DNA of 64,000 nt from Palleronia abyssalis (GTDB taxonomy: Bacteria; Pseudomonadota; Alphaproteobacteria; Rhodobacterales; Rhodobacteraceae): positions 546,157-610,156 of the forward strand of contig NZ_ONZF01000003.1 in assembly GCF_900302445.1 (NCBI RefSeq), written 5' to 3'. The position numbers and the translations under genes are program-made. The notes under the pieces were generated by a model. The model did not search any database. It saw nothing but the letters and a program-made list of their open reading frames with translations, and was not told where the DNA came from. Positions 8,408 through 17,702 of the stretch are shown piece by piece. Position 1 is the first letter of the stretch; each line of letters opens with the position of its first letter.

Positions 8408-9492
8408 TCAGCGGCCTCCTGCACCTGGTGGGCCCCTGCCTCGCGGCGCAGCTTGCGCACCAGTTCAAGCTCGGACTGGAAATCGACGTAATGGGGCAGC
8501 TTGATATGCTCGAGGAACCCGGTCGCCTGGATGTTGTCGGCGTGATAAAGGACGAATTCGGCGTCCTGCGCGGGCGCACCCTGATCGTCTTCGCCCAGCT
8601 CCTCCCACCGCAGGGCGCGGTCCACCAGCGCCATTGAGATCGCCTTGCGCTCGGTCTGGCCGAAGACCAGCCCGTAACCGCGAGTGAATTGCGGCGGCTC
8701 GGTCTTCGAGCCCTTGAACTGGTTCACGGTCTCGCATTCGGTCAGGGTGATCTCTCCGATCTCGACCGCGAAGCCCAGCTCGGGGATCTCCATCTCGACC
8801 GGGACAGACCCGATCCGCAGCTCGCCCACGAAGGCGTGGTTGCGGGCGTATCCGCGCTGCGTGGAATAGGCCAGGCCCAGGGTGAACCCCTCGTCCGCGC
8901 GCGCCAGGGCCTGCAAGCGCAGGGCGCGGTCGGCGGGCATCTCAAGCGGTTCGCGGGTCAGGTCGGGGGGCGGCGTGTCGTCCTGCGGGGCCTCTTCGAT
9001 CAGGCCCTCGCGGTTCAGGAACCCGGTCACGTGGGGCACGTCGGCCAGATCCGCGTCGCGCTTAGGCGCGTCGGGCACCTCGCCCTCGGCCGCGAGTTTG
9101 AAATCCAGCAGGCGGTGGGTGTAGTCGAAGGTCGGCCCCAGTATCTGCCCGCCCGGCAGGTCCTTGAAGGTGGCCGAGATACGGCGGTCGCAGGCCATCG
9201 CCCCGGTATCGACGGGGGTCGACGCGCCGAAGCGGGGCAGCGTGGTGCGATAGGCGCGGATCAGGAAGATCGCCTCGATCAGGTCGCCCCGCGCCTGCTT
9301 GATCGCCAGCGCGGCAAGGTCGGGGTCGTACAGCGACCCCTCGGCCATGACGCGATTGACTGCCAGCCCGAGCTGCTGGCGGATCTGCGCGACGTCCAGT
9401 TCGGCGACGCCCGGATCGCCCCGACGCTCCTCGGCCAGCCAGGCATGGGCGTTCTCGATCGCTCGCTCTCCGCCTTTCACGGCAACATACAT
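8404..9492 (-). CDS. phnI: C-P lyase core subunit PhnI
   Basis: 362 residues (E. coli about 354). It is the core subunit with nucleosidase activity in the complex that installs the phosphonate on C1 of ATP. The start MYVAVKGGERAIENAHAWL and the internal GYGLVFGQTERKAISMALVDRAL are characteristic. Start and stop overlap phnH (TGATG) and phnJ (ATGA), showing tight translational coupling. Confidence 0.95.
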   Translation of the reverse strand: MYVAVKGGERAIENAHAWLAEERRGDPGVAELDVAQIRQQLGLAVNRVMAEGSLYDPDLAALAIKQARGDLIEAIFLIRAYRTTLPRFGASTPVDTGAMACDRRISATFKDLPGGQILGPTFDYTHRLLDFKLAAEGEVPDAPKRDADLADVPHVTGFLNREGLIEEAPQDDTPPPDLTREPLEMPADRALRLQALARADEGFTLGLAYSTQRGYARNHAFVGELRIGSVPVEMEIPELGFAVEIGEITLTECETVNQFKGSKTEPPQFTRGYGLVFGQTERKAISMALVDRALRWEELGEDDQGAPAQDAEFVLYHADNIQATGFLEHIKLPHYVDFQSELELVRKLRREAGAHQVQEAAE

Positions 9493-10058
9493 CAGCGAAC
9501 CTCCGTCGAACGGGGCAGCGCGGCAAGGCGGCTGCCACTTGTGAAGATGAAGTCCAGCCCCAACGGGAACAGCGCGTGGTTGTCCCGGAAGGCCCGCGTC
9601 TCAGGCAGCGACAGGGACGCGTTGTCCTTGATGCCGGGGCCGGTCAGCGTGGCGCCCGACGCGGAAAGCTGCGGGACCTCGACGATCATGGTGGCCGACC
9701 GGTCGGGATACTGGGCGGTCCCGGTGGGAAAGGCCGACAGGGGCGCCAGCGCCTGCCACGTGCCCAGGGCGAACATGCAATCCGCGGGGCCGCAGAAGGG
9801 CGCGCCGGTGTGAAAGGCGATCCAGTCGCGCACCGTGGCGCAATCCGCGTCCCCGGCCAGGTGGACCGGCGTGTCCGTGTCGCACAGCGTCAGCAATACC
9901 GCGCCGGTCGCAACCGACAACGACGCGGGCGGTTCCGCGCCGGTTATGTCGTGCAGGCTGCCGGGGCGGGCCATCGCCTCCATCACGCTGCGGAACGCGT
10001 GGGCCGACTGGCGTGCGGGATCGGCAAAGCCGCCGGAAAGCGTTTGGGATTGGGGCAT
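9492..10058 (-). CDS. phnH: C-P lyase subunit PhnH
   Basis: 188 residues. PhnH is the core-complex subunit with a PLP-transferase-like fold but no cofactor. The N-terminal GGFADPARQSAHAFRSVMEAMARPG is the family hallmark (read here as two adjoining motifs, GGFADPARQSAHAFR and SVMEAMARPGS). It overlaps phnG and phnI through TGATG junctions. Confidence 0.94.
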   Translation of the reverse strand: MPQSQTLSGGFADPARQSAHAFRSVMEAMARPGSLHDITGAEPPASLSVATGAVLLTLCDTDTPVHLAGDADCATVRDWIAFHTGAPFCGPADCMFALGTWQALAPLSAFPTGTAQYPDRSATMIVEVPQLSASGATLTGPGIKDNASLSLPETRAFRDNHALFPLGLDFIFTSGSRLAALPRSTEVR

Positions 10059-10513
10059 CAGTCCTCTCCCCTGACCATGGTGAAGAAATCGACCTTCGTC
10101 GCCGCCGCCTTGCCCGCGCGGTCGGCCTTGGCCGCGGCAGCCTCGGCGTGCAGCCTGTCCAGAACCTCGGCCTGCAAGACCCCTGCCCTATCCGTCTGCA
10201 TCAGCGCGTCGATCAGCGCGGCAGCTTCGGCATCCGCCTTGCGCCGCCCCCGGATATAGGCATGGCCCACCGGGCCGCCCTCCAGGGTAAGGGCGCAGCG
10301 GGTGACCGTGACCTCGCCCAGGTTGAACGACGTGCCGGTCCCGCCCGCGCGGGCGCGGACCATGGTGGTGCCGATCTCCGGCGCGCGCAGCCAGGTGAAG
10401 GACGGGCGCGCCATCGCGCCGTCCAGCAAGGCGGCCGCGCGCCCCTCCGGGGCCTTGGCAAGAAGCCCCATCCAGGACTTTCGCGGGGCGTTCTGGTCGA
10501 AACCGTCTTTCAT
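10058..10513 (-). CDS. phnG: C-P lyase subunit PhnG
   Basis: 151 residues starting MKDGFDQNAPRKSWMGLLAKA, the first gene of the phnGHIJKLN operon. It is a core subunit of the C-P lyase complex. The frame extends 12 codons further upstream, but those codons lie in the AT-rich operator between phnG and phnF. The family normally begins close to the RxxWMxxLA motif, so the start at 10513 is chosen. Expression is probably controlled by PhnF at the adjoining operator. Confidence 0.93.
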   Translation of the reverse strand: MKDGFDQNAPRKSWMGLLAKAPEGRAAALLDGAMARPSFTWLRAPEIGTTMVRARAGGTGTSFNLGEVTVTRCALTLEGGPVGHAYIRGRRKADAEAAALIDALMQTDRAGVLQAEVLDRLHAEAAAAKADRAGKAAATKVDFFTMVRGED

Positions 10514-10528
10514 CTCGACAACTTTTCC

Positions 10529-10548
10529 GTATACTATACAACTATACA
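10529..10548. promoter_or_regulatory. Candidate PhnF operator between phnG and phnF
   Basis: The short AT-rich spacer between the divergent phnG and phnF genes contains GTATACTATAC (10529-10539), an inverted repeat of GTATA around a single C. It also contains two adjacent copies of ACTATACA (10533-10540 and 10541-10548). TATA-rich inverted repeats of this kind are bound by GntR/HutC regulators of the PhnF type. The site would overlap the promoter of either or both genes. No binding data are available. Confidence 0.65.
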
Positions 10549-10594
10549 CATCTTACCAGATCCGCCGCCCCGCGACAGAGGAGATTTGTGATAC

Positions 10595-11335
10595 TTGCGT
10601 GACAGCTCAGCCAAGACCCCGATCTGGAAGGCCATCGCGGACGCCTTGCGCACCGACCTGTCCGAAGGCCGCTATGGCCCCGGCGACAAGCTGCCCACCG
10701 AGGCGGCGTTAGCCGACAGGTTCGGCGTGAACCGCCACACGGTTCGCCACGCCATCGCGGCCCTGGTGGACGAGGGATTGATCCGCACCCGCCGCGGCTC
10801 CGGCGCGTTCGTCGCCGCCACGCCCACGGACTACCCCATCGGGCGGCGCGTGCGCTTCCACGAGAACGTCATCGCCGCGGGCCGCCGGCCCGAGAAGCGC
10901 GTGCTGGACCTGGAAGCGCGTGCGGCCACACCGGGCGAGGCGAAGGCCCTGCAGATCGACGCCGGAGATCCAGTCTGCGCCTATCACGGCCTGTCGCTGG
11001 CCGATGGGCAGCCGATGGCCGTATTCGAAAGCCTGTTTCCCCTGACCCGCCTGCCCAGAATTGGGGACGCGTTGCGACAGACCGGCAGCGTGACCGAAGC
11101 CCTGGGCGCGGTGGGCGTCCGCGACTACATCCGCGCCACGACCCGCCTGACGGCCGTCCGGGCCACGGCAACCCAGGCGTTGCACCTGCAACTGACCGAA
11201 GGCGACCCGCTGCTTCGCACGTCGGGCGTAAATGTGGACGAGGCGGGACAGCCGGTCGAGTATGGCCGGACGTGGTTCGCGGGGGATCGGGTTACTCTAA
11301 CCCTGGATGCGGGGCCGGACGATACTCGAACATGA
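10595..11335 (+). CDS. phnF: GntR/HutC-family phosphonate regulator PhnF
   Basis: 246 residues: an N-terminal winged helix (about 8-70, with LPTEAALADRFGVNRHTVRHA) and a C-terminal UTRA ligand-binding domain. It starts at TTG (10595), behind AGAGGAG at 10577-10583. No in-frame ATG or GTG gives a complete helix. It is divergent from phnG, so it likely represses the phn genes. Its 3' end overlaps the convergent GNAT gene by 44 bp. Confidence 0.9.
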   Translation: MRDSSAKTPIWKAIADALRTDLSEGRYGPGDKLPTEAALADRFGVNRHTVRHAIAALVDEGLIRTRRGSGAFVAATPTDYPIGRRVRFHENVIAAGRRPEKRVLDLEARAATPGEAKALQIDAGDPVCAYHGLSLADGQPMAVFESLFPLTRLPRIGDALRQTGSVTEALGAVGVRDYIRATTRLTAVRATATQALHLQLTEGDPLLRTSGVNVDEAGQPVEYGRTWFAGDRVTLTLDAGPDDTRT

Positions 11336-11750
11336 TACGCTCGGCATCGCGGGCGATCTCGCACAGGCCTTCCCGCGCATAGAACCGGGCGGCCTCGGGG
11401 TTCGTAGCCAGAACCGTAAGCCTGACGGGCAGTCTCTTCGCCGCGGCATCCCGAAGCTTGCATGCCAGCGCAGAGGCCCCGATCCCTTGACCACGACAGG
11501 CGGGCGCAACGTACAGCTTGTGGATCCGCAGGTGATCGGGGTGCCAGGAGCAGGCGATGCACCCCGCATCCCGCCCTGCCGCGCGGATCACTTCATGCCC
11601 GGCCAGAGCCAGGGTTTCGGGGGTGGCTGACGGTTTCCAAGCGCCCCAAAGCTTTTTGGCATAGCTGCGCATTCCGGCGTCTTCCAGGCGCAGGATATAC
11701 GCGGCATCCTCCCGCGTGGCCGGACGCAATGTCGTTTCGACGCCGGTCAT
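11292..11750 (-). CDS. GNAT-family N-acetyltransferase
   Basis: 152 residues with a GNAT fold. The acetyl-CoA pyrophosphate-binding loop is visible as [11 protein letters not shown] near residue 83, and the late [13 protein letters not shown] motif is also present. It is the last gene of the phnCDE operon (ATGA overlap with the hexapeptide gene). PhnO of other bacteria, which acetylates aminoalkylphosphonates, is also a GNAT in phn operons, so a similar role is possible. The sequence alone does not show substrate. It overlaps the end of phnF on the other strand. Confidence 0.75.
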   Translation of the reverse strand: MTGVETTLRPATREDAAYILRLEDAGMRSYAKKLWGAWKPSATPETLALAGHEVIRAAGRDAGCIACSWHPDHLRIHKLYVAPACRGQGIGASALACKLRDAAAKRLPVRLTVLATNPEAARFYAREGLCEIARDAERIMFEYRPAPHPGLE

Positions 11751-12367
11751 CGGACCTCGTAGGTTTCCAGGAAAGCTTCGGCCGTCAGCGTACGGAAATC
11801 GTGTAACGCGTCCCGCAGGGCGTCATGCGACCAATCCCACCATGCCAGCTCGATCAAGCGCCGGGCAATGTCGGGCGGCTGGCGCGGACGCAAGGGGCGC
11901 GCCGGGATGCCCGCCACGATGGTATAGGGATCAACGTCCTTCGTCACGATCGCCCCGGCAGCCACGACCGCACCGTGGCCCAGCGTGACCTCGGGCTTGA
12001 TCATCGCACCCGCGCCGATCCAGGTGTCGTGGCCGATCCACGCGATCCGGGATTTGCGGTGGTCGAAGAAGGTGTCGTCGCGGTCCGCGTCGTCCCAGTA
12101 ATCGTCCGAGCGATACAGGAAATGGTGGCACGCGGCGGTGTGCAACGGATGGTCCGTCGCGCCGATGCGCGAGAAGGCCGCGATATTGGCGAACTTGCCG
12201 ATCCGCGCATTGGCGACGTCGGCGTAGCGGTCGCAATAGCTGTAATCGCCGAAGACCGAATGCGCCACGCGGCTGCCGCGGCCGATTTCGACATATGCGC
12301 CGAACGTGCTGTCGCTGATCTCGCAGTCCGGGTGCAGGAACGGTGCCCCCTCTTTCAACCGTGCCAT
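11747..12367 (-). CDS. Hexapeptide-repeat acetyltransferase of phosphonate operons
   Basis: 206 residues of left-handed beta-helix type (LbH), with irregular hexapeptide repeats and the CatB/LacA-like stretch [21 protein letters not shown]. This family occurs in C-P lyase operons and is annotated as a phosphonate-metabolism transferase. Its acceptor substrate is unknown. The start (12367) overlaps the phnE2 stop in a TGATG junction. Confidence 0.82.
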   Translation of the reverse strand: MARLKEGAPFLHPDCEISDSTFGAYVEIGRGSRVAHSVFGDYSYCDRYADVANARIGKFANIAAFSRIGATDHPLHTAACHHFLYRSDDYWDDADRDDTFFDHRKSRIAWIGHDTWIGAGAMIKPEVTLGHGAVVAAGAIVTKDVDPYTIVAGIPARPLRPRQPPDIARRLIELAWWDWSHDALRDALHDFRTLTAEAFLETYEVR

Positions 12368-13695
12368 CAGGTACTGCGTCCGATCAGCTTGCCCCGCAGC
12401 CAAGCCGACAGCCAGTCCATCACCATCACCATGAGCACGATCAGCACGATGTAATAGGCCACCTGCTCCCAGTCGTTCTGGGTCTGGATCGCCTGGGTCA
12501 GCAACAGGCCGATGCCCCCGCCCGTGATCGCACCGATGATGGTGGCCGATCGCGTGTTGGATTCCAGGAAATACAGGATCTGCGACAACAGCACCGGAAC
12601 GACCTGCGGGATCACGCCGAAGCGGTAGCGTTGAAGCGGCTTCGCTCCGGTCGAGGAAATCCCCTCGATCTGCTTCTGGTCGACGTTTTCCAGCGCCTCG
12701 GAGAAGACCTTGCCGAACGTGCCGGTGTCGGTGATCAGGATCGCCAGCGCCCCGGTCAGCGGCCCGGGGCCGAAGGCGCGGGCCAGAACCACGGTCCAGA
12801 TCAGCGCGTCTACCCCCCGCACGAAGTCGAACAGACGGCGGGTCGCGGCGCGCAACACCATGATGGGCGAGAAGCGCCGGGCGGCCAGGAAGGCCAGCGG
12901 CAACGCGATGATGGCGGCCCCCATGGTGCCCAGGAACGCCATCAGGATAGTCTCGCCGATCGCCCAGGCCACGTCCTTGTGGCGCCACATGGCGTTGTTC
13001 CACCAGTCCGACACCGCGCCAGTGATGTTGGGGCGGTCCGGGTCGATCCGGTCGCCGAACAGGATCGCGGCAAGCCCGTTCCCGTGATAGGGGCTGTCGA
13101 GCGTGAACCAGAACAGCTCCCACCCGGGGAAATAGTTGAACACCTCGGTCCGCGCGCCGGTCATCGTGATGCGACCCTCGGGCGTGGTGATGCCGATGCG
13201 CCGATCCGAGGCGGAAATCCAGTCAGGCACATCCTCGGGCAGGTTGGTGACAAGGCTGCGCCCCTCAGCCCGCACCTCGATCATCTGGAAGCCTGGGATC
13301 TCGATCTCGGTCCGGGCGCCGGGCAGGTAGCGCACGACATGGTCCGCGCCCAGATCGATGGTGATGACCTCGTCGCCCGACACCCAGTCGGGGCGCTGAC
13401 CCTCGGGATAGGCCCCCTTGCGCGACCCCTCGATCGCATAGCTGGTGTCGCCCGAGCGGTTGTCGCGCGTCACGTGCACCTTGTACGACCAGCTGTCCGA
13501 GGCCAGCGTGACGGCGTTGTTGAGGTTGGCGCGTCCGGCAAGGCCCGGAACGTCGAAGGCGAAGAAAATGTAGACGAGGTAAATCGCGATCACCACCGGA
13601 ATGGCGAATGCCCCCATCCGCTTGCGCTGGAACAGCTTGTCGGCGTTCAGCTTGGTGGCATCCAGATTGGTGGCCCCCAGATCAATGGCGGTCAT
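12367..13695 (-). CDS. phnE: Phosphonate ABC transporter permease PhnE (long, second copy)
   Basis: 442 residues, much longer than the usual 260-290. One membrane helix near 29-51 is followed by about 180 residues of predicted periplasmic sequence. The normal permease block begins at [14 protein letters not shown], with the ATPase-contact loop [20 protein letters not shown] near 345. It forms the membrane channel with the adjoining second PhnE and PhnC. It overlaps the neighbouring phnE by 4 bp. The insert is rich in charged and aromatic residues and has no recognised domain. Confidence 0.9.
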   Translation of the reverse strand: MTAIDLGATNLDATKLNADKLFQRKRMGAFAIPVVIAIYLVYIFFAFDVPGLAGRANLNNAVTLASDSWSYKVHVTRDNRSGDTSYAIEGSRKGAYPEGQRPDWVSGDEVITIDLGADHVVRYLPGARTEIEIPGFQMIEVRAEGRSLVTNLPEDVPDWISASDRRIGITTPEGRITMTGARTEVFNYFPGWELFWFTLDSPYHGNGLAAILFGDRIDPDRPNITGAVSDWWNNAMWRHKDVAWAIGETILMAFLGTMGAAIIALPLAFLAARRFSPIMVLRAATRRLFDFVRGVDALIWTVVLARAFGPGPLTGALAILITDTGTFGKVFSEALENVDQKQIEGISSTGAKPLQRYRFGVIPQVVPVLLSQILYFLESNTRSATIIGAITGGGIGLLLTQAIQTQNDWEQVAYYIVLIVLMVMVMDWLSAWLRGKLIGRST

Positions 13696-14567
13696 TGGCC
13701 CTGCCCCTCCGTAAGGCGATTGCGATAGCGGCTGGAAAGCTGGTCGAAGAAGACGATGGTGCCGAACAGCAGGATGAAGATCGCCGCGGCCTCGTCGAAA
13801 CGGCCGGGCCCCCAGGCCATGGAGTTGCGCAGCTCGTAACCCAGCCCCCCCGCGCCCACGAAGCCAAGGATAGCAGAGGCGCGGATGTTGATCTCGAACC
13901 GCAGCAGGGCATAGCTGACATAATTGGGCGCGACCTGCGGGAGCACGCCCAGAAGCATCCGTTGCGACCACGTGGCTCCGGTCGAGGCGAGGCCCTCCAC
14001 GGGCTTGAGGTCCGCGTTCTCGGCCACTTCCGAGAACATCTTGCCCAGCGCGCCTGCGGTATGGATCGCAATGGCGATCATCGCAGGCACCGGCCCGCCC
14101 CCCAGCACGAAGATCAGCACAAGCGCGATCACGATTTCAGGCACCGCGCGCATCATGTCCGAGATGCGGCGGAACAGCGGGATCAGCCGCGGCCACTTGG
14201 CCAGGCCCCGCGTCCCCAGAAGCGACAGGAACAACCCCCCGATGGCCCCGATCAGGGTCGATACGGCGGCGATGTTGACAGTCTCCACCAGGGCGGGGAA
14301 GAACTTTACGATCAGCCCCGGCAGTTCCGCGCGCTTTTCCCAGGCCTCGGACAGCACATCGGCCGGATAGTCGCCAATCTGGTGCAGCCCACTCCAGAAG
14401 CCGCCGGCGTTGCGATCGTCGGCGATGTTGAAGCCCGACGCCATCAGCACGACGAAGATCAGCAGCGCCAGACCGCCATACAGCCGGCGGCGGTGGACCT
14501 GCGCCATGTAACTGTCGCGAATGGCGTCCAGGCCGCGCGGCGTGGAGCCGAGGCTTGCGTCGGTCAT
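13692..14567 (-). CDS. phnE: Phosphonate ABC transporter permease PhnE (first copy)
   Basis: 291 residues, five to six membrane helices, with the EAA-type coupling loop MFSEVAENADLKPVEGLAST near residue 195. It is the inner-membrane permease of the phosphonate importer, paired with the long PhnE encoded next. It is separated from phnD by a spacer containing a strong hairpin. Confidence 0.93.
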   Translation of the reverse strand: MTDASLGSTPRGLDAIRDSYMAQVHRRRLYGGLALLIFVVLMASGFNIADDRNAGGFWSGLHQIGDYPADVLSEAWEKRAELPGLIVKFFPALVETVNIAAVSTLIGAIGGLFLSLLGTRGLAKWPRLIPLFRRISDMMRAVPEIVIALVLIFVLGGGPVPAMIAIAIHTAGALGKMFSEVAENADLKPVEGLASTGATWSQRMLLGVLPQVAPNYVSYALLRFEINIRASAILGFVGAGGLGYELRNSMAWGPGRFDEAAAIFILLFGTIVFFDQLSSRYRNRLTEGQGQ

Positions 14568-14589
14568 TCCCGTCCCCCGAAAATGAAGA

Positions 14590-14617
14590 ACCGGCGGCCC
14601 TGGATCGGGCCGCCGGT
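14590..14617. terminator. GC-rich hairpin between phnD and phnE
   Basis: Perfect inverted repeat: ACCGGCGGCCC (14590-14600), six-base loop TGGATC, then GGGCCGCCGGT (14607-14617). It lies just after the phnD stop on the transcribed strand. There is no clear U-run, so it more likely stabilises the upstream mRNA or attenuates transcription than terminates it fully. This arrangement favours more binding protein than permease. Confidence 0.75.
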
Positions 14618-14634
14618 CGGTGGTGTCAGATGGT

Positions 14635-15549
14635 TCAGTTGCCGATCACGGACTGACGGGCGGCGATGATGCTTTCGTACATCTCGTGGGTCACGGGCTG
14701 GAATCCCAGCGTGTCACCCGCGGCGACGCCGTAGGCGCAATCGGGATCCTGGTCGTAAAGACCGTCGACCAGCTCGGTCATCGTGGTCTTCACCTCTTCA
14801 GGCAGGGCCGAGCGCAGGACGACCGGGCCTTCGGGGATCACGTTGGACTTCCAGATTTCGACGAGGTTGTTCATGTCGACCAGACCCGCATCCACGGCCT
14901 TGCGCAGCGCACCCGAGTTATAGCCGTCTTCCCAGTTACCCTGGCCGTCGGCCCAGGTCACACCGCCGTCGATATCGCCGTTGGCGACCGCAACGATGGT
15001 CTGCTCGTGACCGCCGGTGAAAACGACGTCTTGGAAATAGTCGCCCGGCTCCATCGTAATTCCGTCGCCCGCCTTCGGAATCTCGATCGACGGGATCAGG
15101 TAGCCCGAGGTCGAGTTGGGATCGCCGAAACCGAAGACCTTGCCTTCCATATCCTCGAGCGAGGCGATGTCGCTGTCGGCGCGGGCGAACCCGATCGAGT
15201 GATAGCCGACCGAACCGTCGAGGTTCACCTTTATCAGCACAGGCTCGACTACTTCGGGGTCCTGCAGGAAGGTGGCGGCATAGGCCGAGGCGCCCAGCCA
15301 CGCCATGTCGATCGTGCCGCCCAGCAGGCCCTGGATCACGCCGTTGTAGTCGGCGGGGGCGAACAGCTTGGTCTCCACGCCCAGCGCCTCGGTCGTGTAG
15401 TCGGCCAGACACTGGTAGCTGTTCATGCGATCCTGGGCGTTCTCGCCGCCGAGGATGCCGATGCGGAACTCGGAAATCTCTTCCTGGGCGAACGCGGTGG
15501 TGCCCAGGGCGGTGGTGGCGACAAGCGCCAGGGCAAGGGTCTTTTTCAT
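14635..15549 (-). CDS. phnD: Phosphonate ABC transporter substrate-binding protein PhnD
   Basis: 304 residues with a signal peptide (residues 1-21, ending TAFAQ). The mature protein has the PhnD fold, with GILGGENAQDRMN, the early YNGVIQGLLGGTIDMAWLG and the central STSGYLIPS motif of phosphonate-binding proteins. It is periplasmic and hands substrate to the two PhnE permeases. It lies 92 bp downstream of phnC. Confidence 0.94.
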   Translation of the reverse strand: MKKTLALALVATTALGTTAFAQEEISEFRIGILGGENAQDRMNSYQCLADYTTEALGVETKLFAPADYNGVIQGLLGGTIDMAWLGASAYAATFLQDPEVVEPVLIKVNLDGSVGYHSIGFARADSDIASLEDMEGKVFGFGDPNSTSGYLIPSIEIPKAGDGITMEPGDYFQDVVFTGGHEQTIVAVANGDIDGGVTWADGQGNWEDGYNSGALRKAVDAGLVDMNNLVEIWKSNVIPEGPVVLRSALPEEVKTTMTELVDGLYDQDPDCAYGVAAGDTLGFQPVTHEMYESIIAARQSVIGN

Positions 15550-15641
15550 CGGTCTCTCCGTTGGGTTTGCCCTGTTGCCTGACAGCGGCTTGAGGGCGGG
15601 TTGATGAAGCGGGGTCCGCGGCGGGCGCGGGCAGAACTGGA

Positions 15642-16457
<816 letters not shown>

Positions 16458-16506
16458 GTCGCCCCCAGTCTTTGGAAGGCGGATAGGCACCGAACGCTAC
16501 AGTTCC

Positions 16507-16557
16507 GTGACGGGGGTCTTTCAGTTTTCTGACAGCTGCACGACGGATTTGTGACGG
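16507..16557 (-). promoter_or_regulatory. Five phased Pho-box-like repeats upstream of phnC
   Basis: On the plus strand, heptamers begin exactly every 11 bp: GTGACGG (16507), CTTTCAG (16518), CTGACAG (16529), ACGACGG (16540) and GTGACGG (16551). On the transcribed strand these read CCGTCAC, CTGAAAG, CTGTCAG, CCGTCGT and CCGTCAC. They resemble PhoB half-sites (CTGTCAT/C) at the known 11-bp spacing. The block ends about 50 bp before the phnC ATG. It is a strong candidate for phosphate-starvation control. Confidence 0.8.
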
Positions 16558-16610
16558 CGCTGCGTCATAAAGCTGTTACATTACATCCGGTAGGCGAGTA
16601 GGTTTCATTA

Positions 16611-16904
16611 ATGATCATACGTTTGTCAGTGATGGTGTGTGTTGGCCTGGCGTTTCCGGGCCACGCGCAATCGCCCATGGCGGATGTCAGCTGCGACGAC
16701 AGCGCGCGCATGTCGCAGACCCTGAAACAGGTTCTGGGCGCCGAACGTCACGGCGCGGGTCTGCGCGACCCGGAAACCACGCTGGAGGTCTGGGTATCGC
16801 GGTCCAGCGGCGATTGGGTGATATTGCAGAATTACGCGAACGGCACGTCCTGCATCGTCGCCATGGGCGAGCATTGGCAGGGCACCCTGCGCGAACCGGC
16901 CTGA
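16611..16904 (+). CDS. Small secreted protein of unknown function
   Basis: 97 residues with a signal peptide ending near FPGHAQ (residue 20). The mature part is about 77 residues with two cysteines (in DVSCDD and GTSCIVAMG) that may form a disulfide. The C-terminus (WVILQNYANGTSCIVAMG) looks like a small periplasmic beta domain. It is not recognised as a named family. It is divergent from phnC and shares its upstream region, so it could respond to phosphate too. Confidence 0.7.
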   Translation: MIIRLSVMVCVGLAFPGHAQSPMADVSCDDSARMSQTLKQVLGAERHGAGLRDPETTLEVWVSRSSGDWVILQNYANGTSCIVAMGEHWQGTLREPA

Positions 16905-16993
16905 TCCAGCACGCCGGACCCGCCCTTTTCTAGGGGGATCATTCTCTGTATGGTTGTCGGACCCCGGATCAGACGCGGAAGGACTTGCATTTC

Positions 16994-17683
16994 ATGACGA
17001 CCGCGTCGCGCATGGTCCACAGCGCCGCAATCGCCGCCGCATTGGAGAAAGAGATCGTCACCGGGCGCCTGAACGCCGGGGCGCGGCTGGACGAAGCGTC
17101 GCTGACCAGGCGGTTCGGCGTGTCCCGAACCCCGGTCAGGGAAGCGCTGCATATCCTCGTCTCGCGCTCGCTGGCCGAGCGAATCCCCTTTCGCGGGGTC
17201 ATCGTCGTCGACATCACGCCCGAACGGGTCGAGCAGATGTTCGAAGCGATGGGAGAGATCGAGGCGCTATGCGGGCGCCTCGCGAGCGAGAGGATGAAGA
17301 TCAGCGAACGCGCCCTGCTCGAGGAGCATCACACCCGACTGGGCACCATCGCGGCGAAAAAGGACCCCGAAGGGTACGAGGTCGCGAACGCCGAGTTCCA
17401 CCAGCTGATCTACGACGGGGCCCACAACGCGGATCTTTCCGAGGTCAGCAATTCCCTGCGGCTGAAGCTGGCCCCCTTCCGAAAGTCGCAACTGCAGTCG
17501 ATCGAACGGATGCACCGCTCGAACGAGGAGCATTCCGCCATCGTCGCCGCGATCCTTGACCGCGACCCCGAAGGCACGGCGCGCGCTTTACGGCGGCATC
17601 TGCTCAGCGCTGCGCGGGAAGTCCTGCGCGAACTGAACGACGCGACCGAGACCGCCGACCCCGGGCAGGGCACCTACGGCTAG
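16994..17683 (+). CDS. GntR-family regulator, FCD (FadR-like) type
   Basis: 229 residues from the ATG at 16994. A TTG nine bases earlier is possible, but the ribosome binding site GGAAGGA fits the ATG better. The winged helix covers about 10-70 (LTRRFGVSRTPVREAL), followed by an all-helical FCD domain with metal-binding histidines (for example EFHQLIYDGAHN and ERMHRSNEEHSAI). Such proteins sense small organic acids. It sits tail to tail with the TRAP transporter genes and probably controls them. Confidence 0.88.
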   Translation: MTTASRMVHSAAIAAALEKEIVTGRLNAGARLDEASLTRRFGVSRTPVREALHILVSRSLAERIPFRGVIVVDITPERVEQMFEAMGEIEALCGRLASERMKISERALLEEHHTRLGTIAAKKDPEGYEVANAEFHQLIYDGAHNADLSEVSNSLRLKLAPFRKSQLQSIERMHRSNEEHSAIVAAILDRDPEGTARALRRHLLSAAREVLRELNDATETADPGQGTYG

Positions 17684-17702
17684 GAATCGGTGCCCCGGAG
17701 GC

